From Candidatus Zhuqueibacterota bacterium RBG_16_48_16 (GTDB lineage Bacteria > Zhuqueibacterota > Zhuqueibacteria > Residuimicrobiales > Sediminimicrobiaceae): a stretch of DNA of 18,810 nt. Below are positions 8,358-15,810 of the stretch, one piece after another (position 1 is the stretch's first letter; every line of letters starts with the position of its first letter). The DNA lies in the NCBI GenBank assembly GCA_001771235.1, contig METF01000024.1:1-18810 (forward strand). Direction: 5' to 3'. The position numbers and the translations under genes were made by a program. Below the pieces are notes generated by a model. The model did no database searches. It saw only the letters and a program-made list of their open reading frames with translations, and had not been told where the DNA came from.

Positions 8358-9779
8358 TCACTCGTCCTGCATTTTTTTCGCTTTTTCAACAGCCTCTTCA
8401 ATCGTCCCGACCATCCAGAATGCTTGTTCCGGCAGATCGTCGTGCTTGCCCTCGATGATCTCTTTAAAACCGCGAATGGTATCGGACAATTCCACATACA
8501 CCCCCTTAAAGCCGGTAAAGGCCTCGGCCACACTAAAAGGCTGGGAAAGAAATCGTTGTAAGCGTCGCGCCCTGTTGACAGTGATTTTATCCTCCTCCGA
8601 TAGCTCTTCCATGCCGAGGATGGCGATGATATCCTGCAGATCTTTATATTTTTGCAAAATTTGCTGGGTTTGGCGGGCGACGTGGTAATGCTCCTCTCCG
8701 ACAATTCTCGGATCGAGAATTCGCGACGTTGAATCCAAAGGATCGACAGCCGGATAAATACTCATTTCCGACAATTGCCGCGATAAAACCGTCGTGGCGT
8801 CCAGATGGCTGAAGGTCGTCGCCGGCGCCGGATCGGTCAGGTCGTCCGCAGGAACGTAAATGGCTTGCACCGAGGTGATCGATCCTTTTTGAGTCGAGGT
8901 AATGCGCTCCTGAAGCTCACCCATTTCGGTCGCCAGATTGGGCTGATAGCCAACCGCCGACGGCATTCTACCCAATAGCGCAGAAACTTCCGAACCGGCC
9001 TGGGTGAATCGAAATATGTTATCGATAAACAACAGCACGTCCCGGCCTTCCACATCGCGGAAATATTCGGCAATGGTCAGCGCCGAGAGTCCGACGCGCT
9101 GCCGCGCCCCGGGCGGTTCGTTCATCTGGCCAAAGACCAGGGATACCTTTGACTCTTCAAGTTTCTTCATATTGATGACCCCGGATTCCTGAAATTCCCG
9201 CCACAAATCGTTGCCTTCGCGGGTGCGTTCTCCCACTCCACCGAAAACCGAAAATCCACCTCCATGAATAGCGATGTTATTGATAAGCTCCTGGATTAGC
9301 ACCGTTTTGCCAACACCAGCTCCACCAAAAAGTCCGGTCTTGCCACCTCTTGAATAAGGCTCCAATAAATCAAGAACCTTGATCCCGGTATGCAGGATTT
9401 CCGTATTGGTATCCAGCTCTTCCAGCGTCGGGGCGTCCCTGTGAATGGGCCATTTGTCATTCGTTTCAATGGGACCCAGCTCATCGATGGGCTCGCCGAT
9501 GAGATTCATGACCCGTCCCAATGTAGCCTTGCCAACCGGCATTCTAATGGAATCGCCGGTGTCCACCACTTTATGGCCACGCTGCAATCCATCGGTCGAG
9601 TCCATGGCCACACATCGGGTGGTGTTTTCTCCAAGATGCTGCGCCACCTCTAAAACAAGTCTCGTTCCATCCTTGCGCTGCAATTCCAAAGCGTTGTCAA
9701 TCGCAGGAAGTTTGCCCGAATCAAAATGCACATCCACAACCGGTCCGATTATCTGTGAGATTCGACCACTATTTTCCAT
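8358..9779 (-). CDS. atpD: F1Fo-ATP synthase catalytic beta subunit
   Basis: 473 residues from the ATG at 9779, which has GGGAGA 7 bases upstream. The frame extends 18 codons further to a TTG, but that adds sequence foreign to the family. Visible hallmarks: Walker A GGAGVGKT (152-159), catalytic Glu in GERTREG (E184), Walker B LLFIDN (D253), the signature PAVDPLDSTSR (343-353), and EELSEED (391-397), the counterpart of the DELSEED loop that contacts gamma. Beta carries the three catalytic sites of the F1 head. All key residues are present, so the enzyme should be active. The gap to atpG is 57 bases, the widest within the F1 genes. Confidence 0.98.
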   Translation of the reverse strand: MENSGRISQIIGPVVDVHFDSGKLPAIDNALELQRKDGTRLVLEVAQHLGENTTRCVAMDSTDGLQRGHKVVDTGDSIRMPVGKATLGRVMNLIGEPIDELGPIETNDKWPIHRDAPTLEELDTNTEILHTGIKVLDLLEPYSRGGKTGLFGGAGVGKTVLIQELINNIAIHGGGFSVFGGVGERTREGNDLWREFQESGVINMKKLEESKVSLVFGQMNEPPGARQRVGLSALTIAEYFRDVEGRDVLLFIDNIFRFTQAGSEVSALLGRMPSAVGYQPNLATEMGELQERITSTQKGSITSVQAIYVPADDLTDPAPATTFSHLDATTVLSRQLSEMSIYPAVDPLDSTSRILDPRIVGEEHYHVARQTQQILQKYKDLQDIIAILGMEELSEEDKITVNRARRLQRFLSQPFSVAEAFTGFKGVYVELSDTIRGFKEIIEGKHDDLPEQAFWMVGTIEEAVEKAKKMQDE

Positions 9780-9792
9780 CAATGCATCTCCC
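9780..9792 (-). promoter_or_regulatory. Ribosome binding site that fixes the atpD start
   Basis: On the minus strand GGGAGA (9792-9787) lies 7 bases before the ATG at 9779. It supports this start over the longer TTG-initiated frame from 9833. Confidence 0.7.
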
Positions 9793-9836
9793 GATAGCGA
9801 AAAATGAGATCCACATTCTGCTTCCAAAATCAACCG

Positions 9837-10700
9837 TCATCCTTTCAGTGCCTCTGCGCCGCCCACAATTTCGTTAAGCTCTTTGGTAATGGCTGCCTGC
9901 CTGGCTTTATTGTAAAAGAGCACCAGCTCTTTGATCATGTCTCCGGCGTTTTCCGTTGCCGTTTCCATGGCCGTCATCCTGGCCGCGAATTCCGAGGTGT
10001 TATTTTCCAACAGCATCCGCCACATTTGTACATCCAGGTGCCTGGGACAAATTTCATCCAAGATTTTCATCGGATTGGGTTCGAAAATAAAGCCGACGGG
10101 AAACCGCTCGCGATCCCGGATGACAGGCTGGATAGGCAAAAACTGCTCGACGACAACCTCGTGCTGAGCGGCGGATTTGAAGTGGCTGTGAACAACGAGG
10201 ATTCGATCCGCTTTTTTTGCCGTGTAGAGGCGAATCAATTCGGAGGCAATCGTCTGGGCGTGCTTGAATTCCAGCTCCTTAAAAACGTCCATATAGTGAT
10301 TTATAATCGTAAACCGGCGTCGCCGGAAAAAGTCATAGCCTTTTCTGCCGACGGTGACAAGGTATTTCTCCGGCGCTGTGCACGCCTCCCATTCGCCGTC
10401 CAAACGACGTATGATATTGGTGTTAAAACTACCGCAGAGTCCCTTGTCCGCCGTGATCAATACAAAACAGATTTGATCCTGTTTTCTTCTTTGTTCAATC
10501 AGCGGATGCTTTTTCCGTTTCAATTGCGCCGCCAGGTGGCCGATGACTTCTGCCATCTCGCCGGCATAAGGCCGTGTGCTTTCCAGACGGTTCTGGGCTT
10601 TCCGCAATTTAGCCGCTGCCACCATTTTCATGGCTTTGGTAATCTGTTGCGTACTCCTGACGCTGGCAATGCGTCGCCTTATATGCCGCAGGGTGGCCAT
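9837..10700 (-). CDS. atpG: F1Fo-ATP synthase gamma subunit
   Basis: 287 residues, normal length. The two most conserved family segments are present at the ends: N-terminal RIASVRSTQQITKAMKMVAA (about 10-29) and C-terminal AMETATENAGDMIKEL. These form the antiparallel coiled coil that rotates inside the alpha3beta3 head. The middle contains the Rossmann-like region with ITADKGLCGSFN. It starts 4 bases after the atpA stop, so the two are probably translationally coupled. Confidence 0.97.
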   Translation of the reverse strand: MATLRHIRRRIASVRSTQQITKAMKMVAAAKLRKAQNRLESTRPYAGEMAEVIGHLAAQLKRKKHPLIEQRRKQDQICFVLITADKGLCGSFNTNIIRRLDGEWEACTAPEKYLVTVGRKGYDFFRRRRFTIINHYMDVFKELEFKHAQTIASELIRLYTAKKADRILVVHSHFKSAAQHEVVVEQFLPIQPVIRDRERFPVGFIFEPNPMKILDEICPRHLDVQMWRMLLENNTSEFAARMTAMETATENAGDMIKELVLFYNKARQAAITKELNEIVGGAEALKG

Positions 10701-10704
10701 CCAC

Positions 10705-12216
10705 TCATTCCGTCAGAAAATTCTTGATAAACCGTTCGCATATATCTTTCAATTTCTTGTCCAGATCATCGTCCATCTCCTGTTTCTTCTTCAGCAGACT
10801 GAGAACATCGGCATATTCTGATTCGATATATTTTAAAAATTCTTTTTCAGCCCTGCTGATTTGATTGACCGGCACCTCATCCAGAAATCCCCGCGTTCCC
10901 AGGTAGATGACCATAATCTGTTTTTCAACAGGCATGGGATCATATTGATCCTGCTTGAGCAGCTCCACCAGCCGCATGCCACGGCTCAACTGCTGCTGGG
11001 TCGCTTTGTCCAGATCGGAGCCGAATTTTGCAAAGGCTTCCAGCTCCCGATATTGCGCCAAATCCAAACGAAGGCTGCTGGCGACCTTGTTCATCGCCTT
11101 GATCTGCGCCTTGCCCCCGACCCGCGATACCGAAAGTCCCGCGTTAATGGCGGGCCGGATGCCACCGAAGAAAAGATTCGGCTCCAAATAGATTTGCCCG
11201 TCGGTGATCGAAATGACGTTGGTAGGGATATAAGCCGAAAAATCGCCGGCCTGGGTTTCGATGATCGGTAAAGCCGTGAGCGAGCCGCCTCCTAATTTAT
11301 CATTCAGCTTGGCGGCTCTTTCCAGCAAACGCGAGTGGAGATAGAAGACATCGCCCGGGTAGGCCTCGCGGCCCGGTGGCCGGCGCAGCAGCAAAGACAC
11401 CTGCCGGTAAGCCCAGGCGTGTTTGGAAAGGTCATCATACGCAATGACGGCGTGCTTTCCGTTATCGCGATAATATTCGCCCATGGCAGCGCCCGAGTAT
11501 GGAGCAATGTACTGCATTGGCGCTGCAGAGTCTGCCATTGAACAGACAATTATACAGTGATCGAGGGCGCCGTAGCTCTCAAGGGTTTTGATGACATGGG
11601 CAACGGTGGAGGCCTTTTGGCCGATGGCTACATAAATGCAAACGACGTCCGTGTCCTTTTGGTTGATAAAAGTATCCACAACGATGGCCGTCTTGCCAAG
11701 CTGCCGGTCGCCGATGATCAGCTCCCTCTGGCCTCGGCCGATCGGGATCATGGAATCAATGGCTTTCAAGCCGGTCTGAAGCGGCTCCTTGACGGGTTGC
11801 CGCTGCACGACGCCCAACGCCTTTCTCTCAATGGGACTTGATTGTTTTGCATGGATCGGCCCCTTGCCATCCAGCGGTTGGCCCAAAGGATTGACGACCC
11901 GGCCGAGCAATTCCGGCCCCACCGGCACTTCAATCACTCGCCCGGTCCTTTTAGCGATGTCGCCCTCCTTGATGTGGCGATCCTCGCCGAAAAGCACGCA
12001 GCCAACATTGTCTTCTTCCAGGTTGAGAGCCATTCCGAAAACGCCGCCGGGAAATTCGACGAGTTCCATGGACATGACATTCTCAAGTCCGTAAACACGG
12101 GCAATCCCGTCTCCTACCTGAAGAACCTCGCCGACTTCTTCAATGTCGATTTGTTTTTCATACTGTTCGATCTGTTTCTTGAGAACAGCGGTGATCTCGT
12201 CCGGTCTGATTTCCAT
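10705..12216 (-). CDS. atpA: F1Fo-ATP synthase alpha subunit
   Basis: 503 residues, full length. The N-terminal barrel is at about 25-95 (VGDGIARVYGLENVMSMELV). The nucleotide-binding domain has P-loop GDRQLGKT (169-176), IAYDDLSKHAWAYRQ (258-272) and the arginine finger in LSVSRVGG (R365) that reaches into the beta active site. The C-terminal helical domain begins near 380. Alpha's nucleotide sites are regulatory, not catalytic. The fifth P-loop residue is Leu, whereas GDRQTGKT is the usual alpha-subunit form. Lys175 and Thr176 are intact, so nucleotide binding should persist. It lies 27 bases after atpH, with GGAGGT upstream at a long spacing from the ATG. Confidence 0.98.
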   Translation of the reverse strand: MEIRPDEITAVLKKQIEQYEKQIDIEEVGEVLQVGDGIARVYGLENVMSMELVEFPGGVFGMALNLEEDNVGCVLFGEDRHIKEGDIAKRTGRVIEVPVGPELLGRVVNPLGQPLDGKGPIHAKQSSPIERKALGVVQRQPVKEPLQTGLKAIDSMIPIGRGQRELIIGDRQLGKTAIVVDTFINQKDTDVVCIYVAIGQKASTVAHVIKTLESYGALDHCIIVCSMADSAAPMQYIAPYSGAAMGEYYRDNGKHAVIAYDDLSKHAWAYRQVSLLLRRPPGREAYPGDVFYLHSRLLERAAKLNDKLGGGSLTALPIIETQAGDFSAYIPTNVISITDGQIYLEPNLFFGGIRPAINAGLSVSRVGGKAQIKAMNKVASSLRLDLAQYRELEAFAKFGSDLDKATQQQLSRGMRLVELLKQDQYDPMPVEKQIMVIYLGTRGFLDEVPVNQISRAEKEFLKYIESEYADVLSLLKKKQEMDDDLDKKLKDICERFIKNFLTE

Positions 12217-12243
12217 TGTCTCTGCTTCATACCTCCATGAGGT

Positions 12244-12780
12244 CTAACTTTTCAGGTTTCTTTTCAGCCTGGTGAGCTGGTGCCGAAGACTCCCATCAAT
12301 CACCTTGCCTTCGACCTGGACGATCATTCCGGCAAGAATGTCCGGATCCGTTTTATGCTCTATGACCAGCTCCGAGTCGAAAGCTTTTGCCAGTGTGCTC
12401 TCGATGTTCTTGTAGGCTTCATCGCCAGGCGGCACAGCCGTTCGAACGACGACCCGCTTGCGATGATGCGCACTGTCGTACAACCTGTCCATCTCGAAAA
12501 CAATTTCCGGCAGAAAAACCTGCCTGCCCTTGTTTACCAGCAACAGCAAAAAATGATAAAAGAGAGCGGACACTTTTTCCTTGAACAGGGTTTCAACCAC
12601 TTTCGATTTTTGTGATTTTTCGATCCCTGGAGAGAACAAATAGGCGCGCAGCCTTTTATTTTCCTCGACGACAGCGGCAACCGCATGAGCTTCACCACGA
12701 ACCAACTCTACAAGCCGTTGTTCCGCAGCAAGCTCGAACAAAGCTTTCGCGTATCTTTTTGCCAGTGGATGAGGTCTCAA
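12244..12780 (-). CDS. atpH: F1Fo-ATP synthase delta subunit (OSCP-type)
   Basis: 178 residues. The N-terminal LAKRYAKALFELA motif (about 6-18) and the C-terminal GMIVQVEGKVIDGSLRHQLTRL segment are the family signatures. Delta joins the peripheral stalk (b subunits) to the top of F1. The start codon is TTG at 12780, overlapping the atpF stop as TTGA, with AGGTGA about 6 bases upstream. No ATG or GTG lies nearby, and the family motif begins only six residues in, so TTG is well supported. The overlap suggests translation coupled to atpF. Confidence 0.95.
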   Translation of the reverse strand: MRPHPLAKRYAKALFELAAEQRLVELVRGEAHAVAAVVEENKRLRAYLFSPGIEKSQKSKVVETLFKEKVSALFYHFLLLLVNKGRQVFLPEIVFEMDRLYDSAHHRKRVVVRTAVPPGDEAYKNIESTLAKAFDSELVIEHKTDPDILAGMIVQVEGKVIDGSLRHQLTRLKRNLKS

Positions 12781-13271
12781 TTCAAATCACCTAATTCGCT
12801 CAAGGACTCTTGAATGATTTTTTGATGATCTTCTTTATTCAGCGTTTTACCGATCAGTTTTTGCGTCGCGGCCATGGCGAGATCGACGGAAAGATCGCGA
12901 ATCTCTTCAATGGCTTTATCGCGGCTCAGCTCGATTTCGCGCTTTGCTCTTTGCAACAATTTATCGCCTTCACTCCTGGCCTTGACGACGATTTCCTCCC
13001 TGGCCTCTTGTGCAGATTGGCGGGCTCGTGCAATAATATCCCCGGCCTCTTTTCGGGCTGCTTCCAGAATCTCGGACTGGCTGGCCAGAGTTTTCTCCGC
13101 TTCGATCCTTGCTTTTTGAGCCTGCTCAAGAGACTCTTTGATCGTTCGTTCCCGCTCGTCCAGCATTTTAAGTATAGGCTTCCAGCCCACTTTTGTCAGA
13201 ATGACGAGCAGCGCCACAAAAGTAACGGCGGTCCAAAAAATCGTGCCGCCTTCGGGAGTCATTAAATCCAT
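12777..13271 (-). CDS. atpF: F1Fo-ATP synthase subunit b
   Basis: 164 residues. A single N-terminal membrane helix (about 8-27, IFWTAVTFVALLVILTKVGW) is followed by KPILKMLDERE, the usual junction, and then a long charged helix rich in Ala, Glu, Lys and Arg to about 150. This is the standard architecture of the peripheral-stalk b subunit, which dimerises and holds F1 against Fo. Only one b-type gene is present, so the stalk is presumably a homodimer and not b/b'. It lies 19 bases after atpE and overlaps atpH by 4 bases. Confidence 0.96.
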   Translation of the reverse strand: MDLMTPEGGTIFWTAVTFVALLVILTKVGWKPILKMLDERERTIKESLEQAQKARIEAEKTLASQSEILEAARKEAGDIIARARQSAQEAREEIVVKARSEGDKLLQRAKREIELSRDKAIEEIRDLSVDLAMAATQKLIGKTLNKEDHQKIIQESLSELGDLN

Positions 13272-13290
13272 GCTTTGCCACCCATTCCTG

Positions 13291-13518
13291 TTATTTAAAT
13301 CCGAGCAACAGACAGATAACGACGGAAAGAAGTGCGACCCCTTCGATCATGGCGGCGGTGATAATCATAGCGCCACGAATCTCTCCGGCGGCCTCCGGCT
13401 GTCGGGCAATACCCTGCATGGCGGCGCTGGCCAATTTACTGATTCCAAATCCTGCCGCAAATGTGACTCCGGCTGCTCCAAATCCTGCCGACAAAAACGC
13501 AATCGCTTGGGCGTCCAT
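13291..13518 (-). CDS. atpE: F1Fo-ATP synthase subunit c (H+-type proteolipid)
   Basis: 75 residues from the ATG at 13518, preceded by AAAGGAGG. Two membrane helices (about 5-36 and 46-72) are joined by the polar loop ARQPEAAGE. The ion-carrying carboxylate is E59 in AAMIEGVALL. Sodium-type c subunits need a Gln in helix 1 and Ser or Thr directly after the Glu. Here those positions are I26 and G60, so the ring should carry protons. The frame stays open upstream to an ATG at 13701, but that extension is translated repeat sequence, not family-like protein. It is unusually far (227 bases) from atpB. Confidence 0.97.
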   Translation of the reverse strand: MDAQAIAFLSAGFGAAGVTFAAGFGISKLASAAMQGIARQPEAAGEIRGAMIITAAMIEGVALLSVVICLLLGFK

Positions 13519-13522
13519 TTTT

Positions 13523-13530
13523 CCTCCTTT
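13523..13530 (-). promoter_or_regulatory. Strong Shine-Dalgarno that fixes the atpE start
   Basis: AAAGGAGG on the minus strand, 4 bases before the ATG at 13518. It is among the strongest ribosome sites in the operon, fitting the need for many c subunits per complex. It rules out the longer reading frame that begins at 13701. Confidence 0.8.
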
Positions 13531-13589
13531 GGGGATGAGTAGTTTACGGATTATAATTCGAATAATTCCTGATGCGCTAAAGGGCAAGC

Positions 13590-13674
13590 GAAACGTCAAA
13601 CGTGAAAAGTGAAAAGTGAAAAGTGAAAAAGGAGATACCGTTTCTAATTTTTTTTGTTTCACGTTTGACATTTC
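13590..13674. repeat. Inverted repeat plus four 7-bp tandem units between atpB and atpE
   Basis: GAAACGTCAAACGTGAAA (13590-13607) pairs with TTTCACGTTTGACATTTC (13657-13674) at 17 of 18 positions. Overlapping the left arm, GTGAAAA is repeated four times (13602-13629). Further partial units extend to about 13682. In the operon mRNA this would form a long hairpin between the two genes. The rest of the 13519-13745 gap shows only the atpE ribosome site. It appears to be an inserted or expanded intergenic repeat of the GTGAAACGTGAAA type. Confidence 0.85.
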
Positions 13675-13745
13675 ACGTTTCACCAAAATTATTCGTGCCA
13701 TACAAAAATCTTGTTAAAAGAACAAAAGCTTTCCGGGATGATGGC

Positions 13746-14564
13746 CTAGTGTTCTTCGGCTACCGATCCCCCAATAAACACCGCCGACAATATGGTGAAT
13801 ACATAAGCCTGAATCAAGGCGATTAAAATTTCCAACAAACTGGAAAAAATGATCAGGGCCAGCGGAAACGGAGAAATCAGCCAGCTCCTGAAGAAAAAGA
13901 TTACGCTCATCAAAGCCAGGACCGTAATGTGCCCGGCAATCATATTGGCAAATAATCGGATTGCCAGGGCGAAATGTTTGGTGAGCATGCTGATGAGCTC
14001 GACCGGGATCATGATGATATTGAGCAGAACCGGTATACCCGGGGGGCTAAAGTGCCTCAAGTAGCCGACCAACCCTTTTTTGCGTATCCCGGCCAGTTGC
14101 ACCATAACAAACGTGAACAAGGCCAATGTCGCCGTCACACCGATATTTCCGGTGGCCGTTGCGCCTCCCGGTACGAGACCAAACAGGTTGCTGAGCAGGA
14201 TAAAAAAGAACGCGGTCAACAGGTAGGGCGCGTACTGTTTGCCTGCTTCCCCAAGATTGGGGACAATGATGTCGTCCCGGAGATAGAGGACGAACGCCTC
14301 CAGCGCGTTGGCCAATCCGCGCGGCACCTGTTGGCGTTTTCGAAATGCGTATTTGAACATAAAAATGAGCAGCGCCGACACGATCCACATCATGAGGACG
14401 TGATTGGTAATGGTCAGGTCTATGCCCAGCACCGTGGGCAGCTTGATCACCGGCCGCGCGAGAATGTCGTGAATAATGAAATCCGTGCCGCTGCCGCTGT
14501 GCTCGGAAGCGTGCTCCACAGCCTGGTGTCCTTGGGCCACTTTTTCTACCAACAGTGCCAGCAT
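13746..14564 (-). CDS. atpB: F1Fo-ATP synthase subunit a
   Basis: 272 residues with five to six predicted membrane helices. The essential stator arginine is R203 in LAIRLFANMIAGH. The conserved PVELIS (187-192) and the QAYVF helix (Q252) complete the proton half-channels. Subunit a works with the c-ring to convert proton flow into rotation. The N-terminus (1-40) is hydrophilic with a His-rich stretch (HQAVEHASEHS), an ordinary extension for this family. It begins 3 bases after the upstream gene's stop. The C-terminus ends VAEEH. Confidence 0.97.
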   Translation of the reverse strand: MLALLVEKVAQGHQAVEHASEHSGSGTDFIIHDILARPVIKLPTVLGIDLTITNHVLMMWIVSALLIFMFKYAFRKRQQVPRGLANALEAFVLYLRDDIIVPNLGEAGKQYAPYLLTAFFFILLSNLFGLVPGGATATGNIGVTATLALFTFVMVQLAGIRKKGLVGYLRHFSPPGIPVLLNIIMIPVELISMLTKHFALAIRLFANMIAGHITVLALMSVIFFFRSWLISPFPLALIIFSSLLEILIALIQAYVFTILSAVFIGGSVAEEH

Positions 14565-14567
14565 GTC

Positions 14568-14957
14568 TTAATACTTTTTCTGTCTCAATTCCCGGTTAAT
14601 AAAACGAATTTCGTAATACTGTAAAAAGAGATAAAAAGTAATAAAAGAAATAATAAATCCTGGTAAAGGTAGCGGCGTGTAGCGGAGGAAATAAATCAAG
14701 ACAAGGGCAAACACGATAAATCGCACGGCCATGCCACCTAAAACCACGGCAAAAAAAATCTTTGTCTCGCGACGGAATGCCCAACAAATGGAGGAATAGC
14801 TTAGAATGATGTTTAAGAGGCTCAGCAGATATCCAAAAAAAACGGCTTTTGTCGTCTGCCAACCAAAGAAGGCATAAACCGGGTAAATGATAAGCAAAAA
14901 AGCGGCCAGAGTCAAAAGAGCCAATCTAGCGATCGAATGACTGTTTTTTGGATTCAT
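14568..14957 (-). CDS. AtpI-like membrane protein of the ATP synthase operon
   Basis: 129 residues with four likely membrane helices (about 10-30, 36-58, 67-90, 96-115) and a basic C-terminal tail (EIRFINRELRQKKY). Size, topology and position between atpZ and atpB match the ATP synthase I family, whose members help c-ring assembly or ion supply. Sequence similarity within that family is low, so the assignment leans on context. It overlaps the end of atpZ by 32 bases in a different frame. AAAAGGAG sits only 2 bases from the ATG, closer than usual. Confidence 0.8.
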   Translation of the reverse strand: MNPKNSHSIARLALLTLAAFLLIIYPVYAFFGWQTTKAVFFGYLLSLLNIILSYSSICWAFRRETKIFFAVVLGGMAVRFIVFALVLIYFLRYTPLPLPGFIISFITFYLFLQYYEIRFINRELRQKKY

Positions 14958-15207
14958 TACTCCTTTTGATCTTTTTCTGCCTATCAGATGGTTGTGGATA
15001 TACAGCCCTGTAAATAGTCAGAAAGCCGGCACCAGCTCCCAGCAAAAGTCCGATGAGCAGAAACACCGGCCTTGTGCTCAATCTAGAATCGATGAAATAA
15101 CCTAATGCTAATCCTATAAGAATCGCCAGGGCAAATTCGAACCCAAGGTTAAGATAAGGCGCTACGCTCTTAACAGTGCCTGTTTTTTTTTCAGCATCAT
15201 TTTTCAT
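14926..15207 (-). CDS. atpZ: AtpZ/AtpI-family protein (ATP synthase operon first gene)
   Basis: 93 residues. Two membrane helices form a hairpin (about 18-37 and 46-67) with the typical pattern GLALGYFIDSRL and then FLLIGLLLGAGAGFLTIYR, followed by a basic tail. This matches the small AtpZ/ATPase_gene1 family found at the head of many bacterial atp operons and proposed to act with AtpI in Mg2+ or Ca2+ supply or c-ring assembly. It begins 17 bases after the bactofilin stop, so the bactofilin is probably cotranscribed. The ribosome site is weak, which is compatible with coupling. Confidence 0.85.
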   Translation of the reverse strand: MKNDAEKKTGTVKSVAPYLNLGFEFALAILIGLALGYFIDSRLSTRPVFLLIGLLLGAGAGFLTIYRAVYPQPSDRQKKIKRSNESKKQSFDR

Positions 15208-15224
15208 GGGTTCTGTTCACACAA

Positions 15225-15623
15225 CTATACTGATTCGGTATCGGACAGGATGCTCGCCGTCGTTTCCTCCACTTCATCGCCTTTGTCACCTGACATAGAA
15301 CATTTACCTTCGAAAATAGCGCCTTCATCTATGACAATCTTAAGTGTATTGATTTCACCACGAAATTCGGATTGACTTTCCAACACTACTTTGCTGCTTG
15401 AAAGAACCTTGCCATGCAATTTGCCGCCCAGGATGAGGTTTTTTACGCTCACATTGCCAACGATCTCACCCTCTTTTCCTACCACCAGGGTGTCCGGTGT
15501 TTTGATGTCACCAATCACCTTTCCGTCGATCCGCAAACTGTGCTCAACAGTGATATTTCCCTCGAAAACCGATGATTTACCGAGTATGGTTGATAACTCG
15601 CCTGTCTTGTCAATCGATTTCAT
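15225..15623 (-). CDS. Bactofilin (polymer-forming cytoskeletal protein)
   Basis: 132 residues. STILGKSSVFEGNI at about 11-24 followed by regularly spaced glycines (IDGKVIGDI, VGKEGEIVGNV, LGGKLHGKV) to about residue 108 is the right-handed beta-helix pattern of bactofilins (DUF583). The C-terminal 20 residues are acidic (GDEVEETT). Bactofilins self-assemble without nucleotide into filaments at the membrane and organise wall enzymes or other proteins. The upstream M23 peptidase gene is the classical partner, as with CcmA and Csd1 in Helicobacter. The ribosome site is weak (GGA 7 bases upstream). Confidence 0.95.
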   Translation of the reverse strand: MKSIDKTGELSTILGKSSVFEGNITVEHSLRIDGKVIGDIKTPDTLVVGKEGEIVGNVSVKNLILGGKLHGKVLSSSKVVLESQSEFRGEINTLKIVIDEGAIFEGKCSMSGDKGDEVEETTASILSDTESV

Positions 15624-15639
15624 CGCTCATTCCGTGTTT

Positions 15640-15669
15640 AATATGTTTTTTGTTGTTTTGACTTTTCAA
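15640..15669 (-). promoter_or_regulatory. Weak candidate promoter for the bactofilin-atp operon
   Basis: On the minus strand TTGAAA (15669-15664), an 18-base spacer and CATATT (15645-15640) form a 4/6 minus-10 match. The predicted transcript would start about 9 bases before the bactofilin ATG. It is the best candidate in the 187-base gap, but the -10 is poor, and transcription from upstream is an alternative. Confidence 0.25.
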
Positions 15670-15704
15670 ATCTTTTTAGCCTGTGTAAGTTACCAAAAGT
15701 GACA

Positions 15705-15786
15705 AATGTGCGACGCACTTTTTGAAATGACGAAAGTTCTGCCTATTTAATGCTTCGCTGCAAGAAAACCAGGTGCGTCGCACATT
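15705..15786. repeat. 14-bp perfect inverted repeat built from two GTGCGnCGCAC palindromes
   Basis: AATGTGCGACGCAC (15705-15718) and GTGCGTCGCACATT (15773-15786) are exact reverse complements, 54 bases apart. Each arm also contains an 11-base palindrome, GTGCG-N-CGCAC. The element lies between the M23 gene and the bactofilin. It could be a mobile-type intergenic palindrome, a pair of operators, or an RNA hairpin between the two genes. Nothing coding is seen in the gap. Confidence 0.85.
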
Positions 15787-15810
15787 CAGCCAATTCATGA
15801 ACTGTGCAGG

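Noticed and set aside
9780..9833. 18-codon extension of atpD from a TTG
   Set aside because: No ribosome site suited to the TTG. The ATG at 9779 has one and gives the family's usual N-terminus.
9804..10727. 307-codon plus-strand open frame
   Set aside because: It lies exactly opposite atpG, has no family features, and is a codon-bias shadow of a certain gene.
13602..13629. Tandem GTGAAAA units as a CRISPR or phase-variation tract
   Set aside because: No spacers, the unit is too short for CRISPR, and it is outside any coding frame, so it cannot switch a protein on or off by frameshift.
13655..13670. parS-like sequence, 13 of 16 matches to TGTTTCACGTGAAACA
   Set aside because: It is not palindromic and is part of the GTGAAACGTGAAA-type repeat in the atp operon. 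Three mismatches in one half-site would normally abolish ParB binding.
13519..13701. N-terminal extension of the atpE frame
   Set aside because: It is translated repeat sequence rich in Phe/Ser/Arg. The strong ribosome site and the family start both point to 13518.
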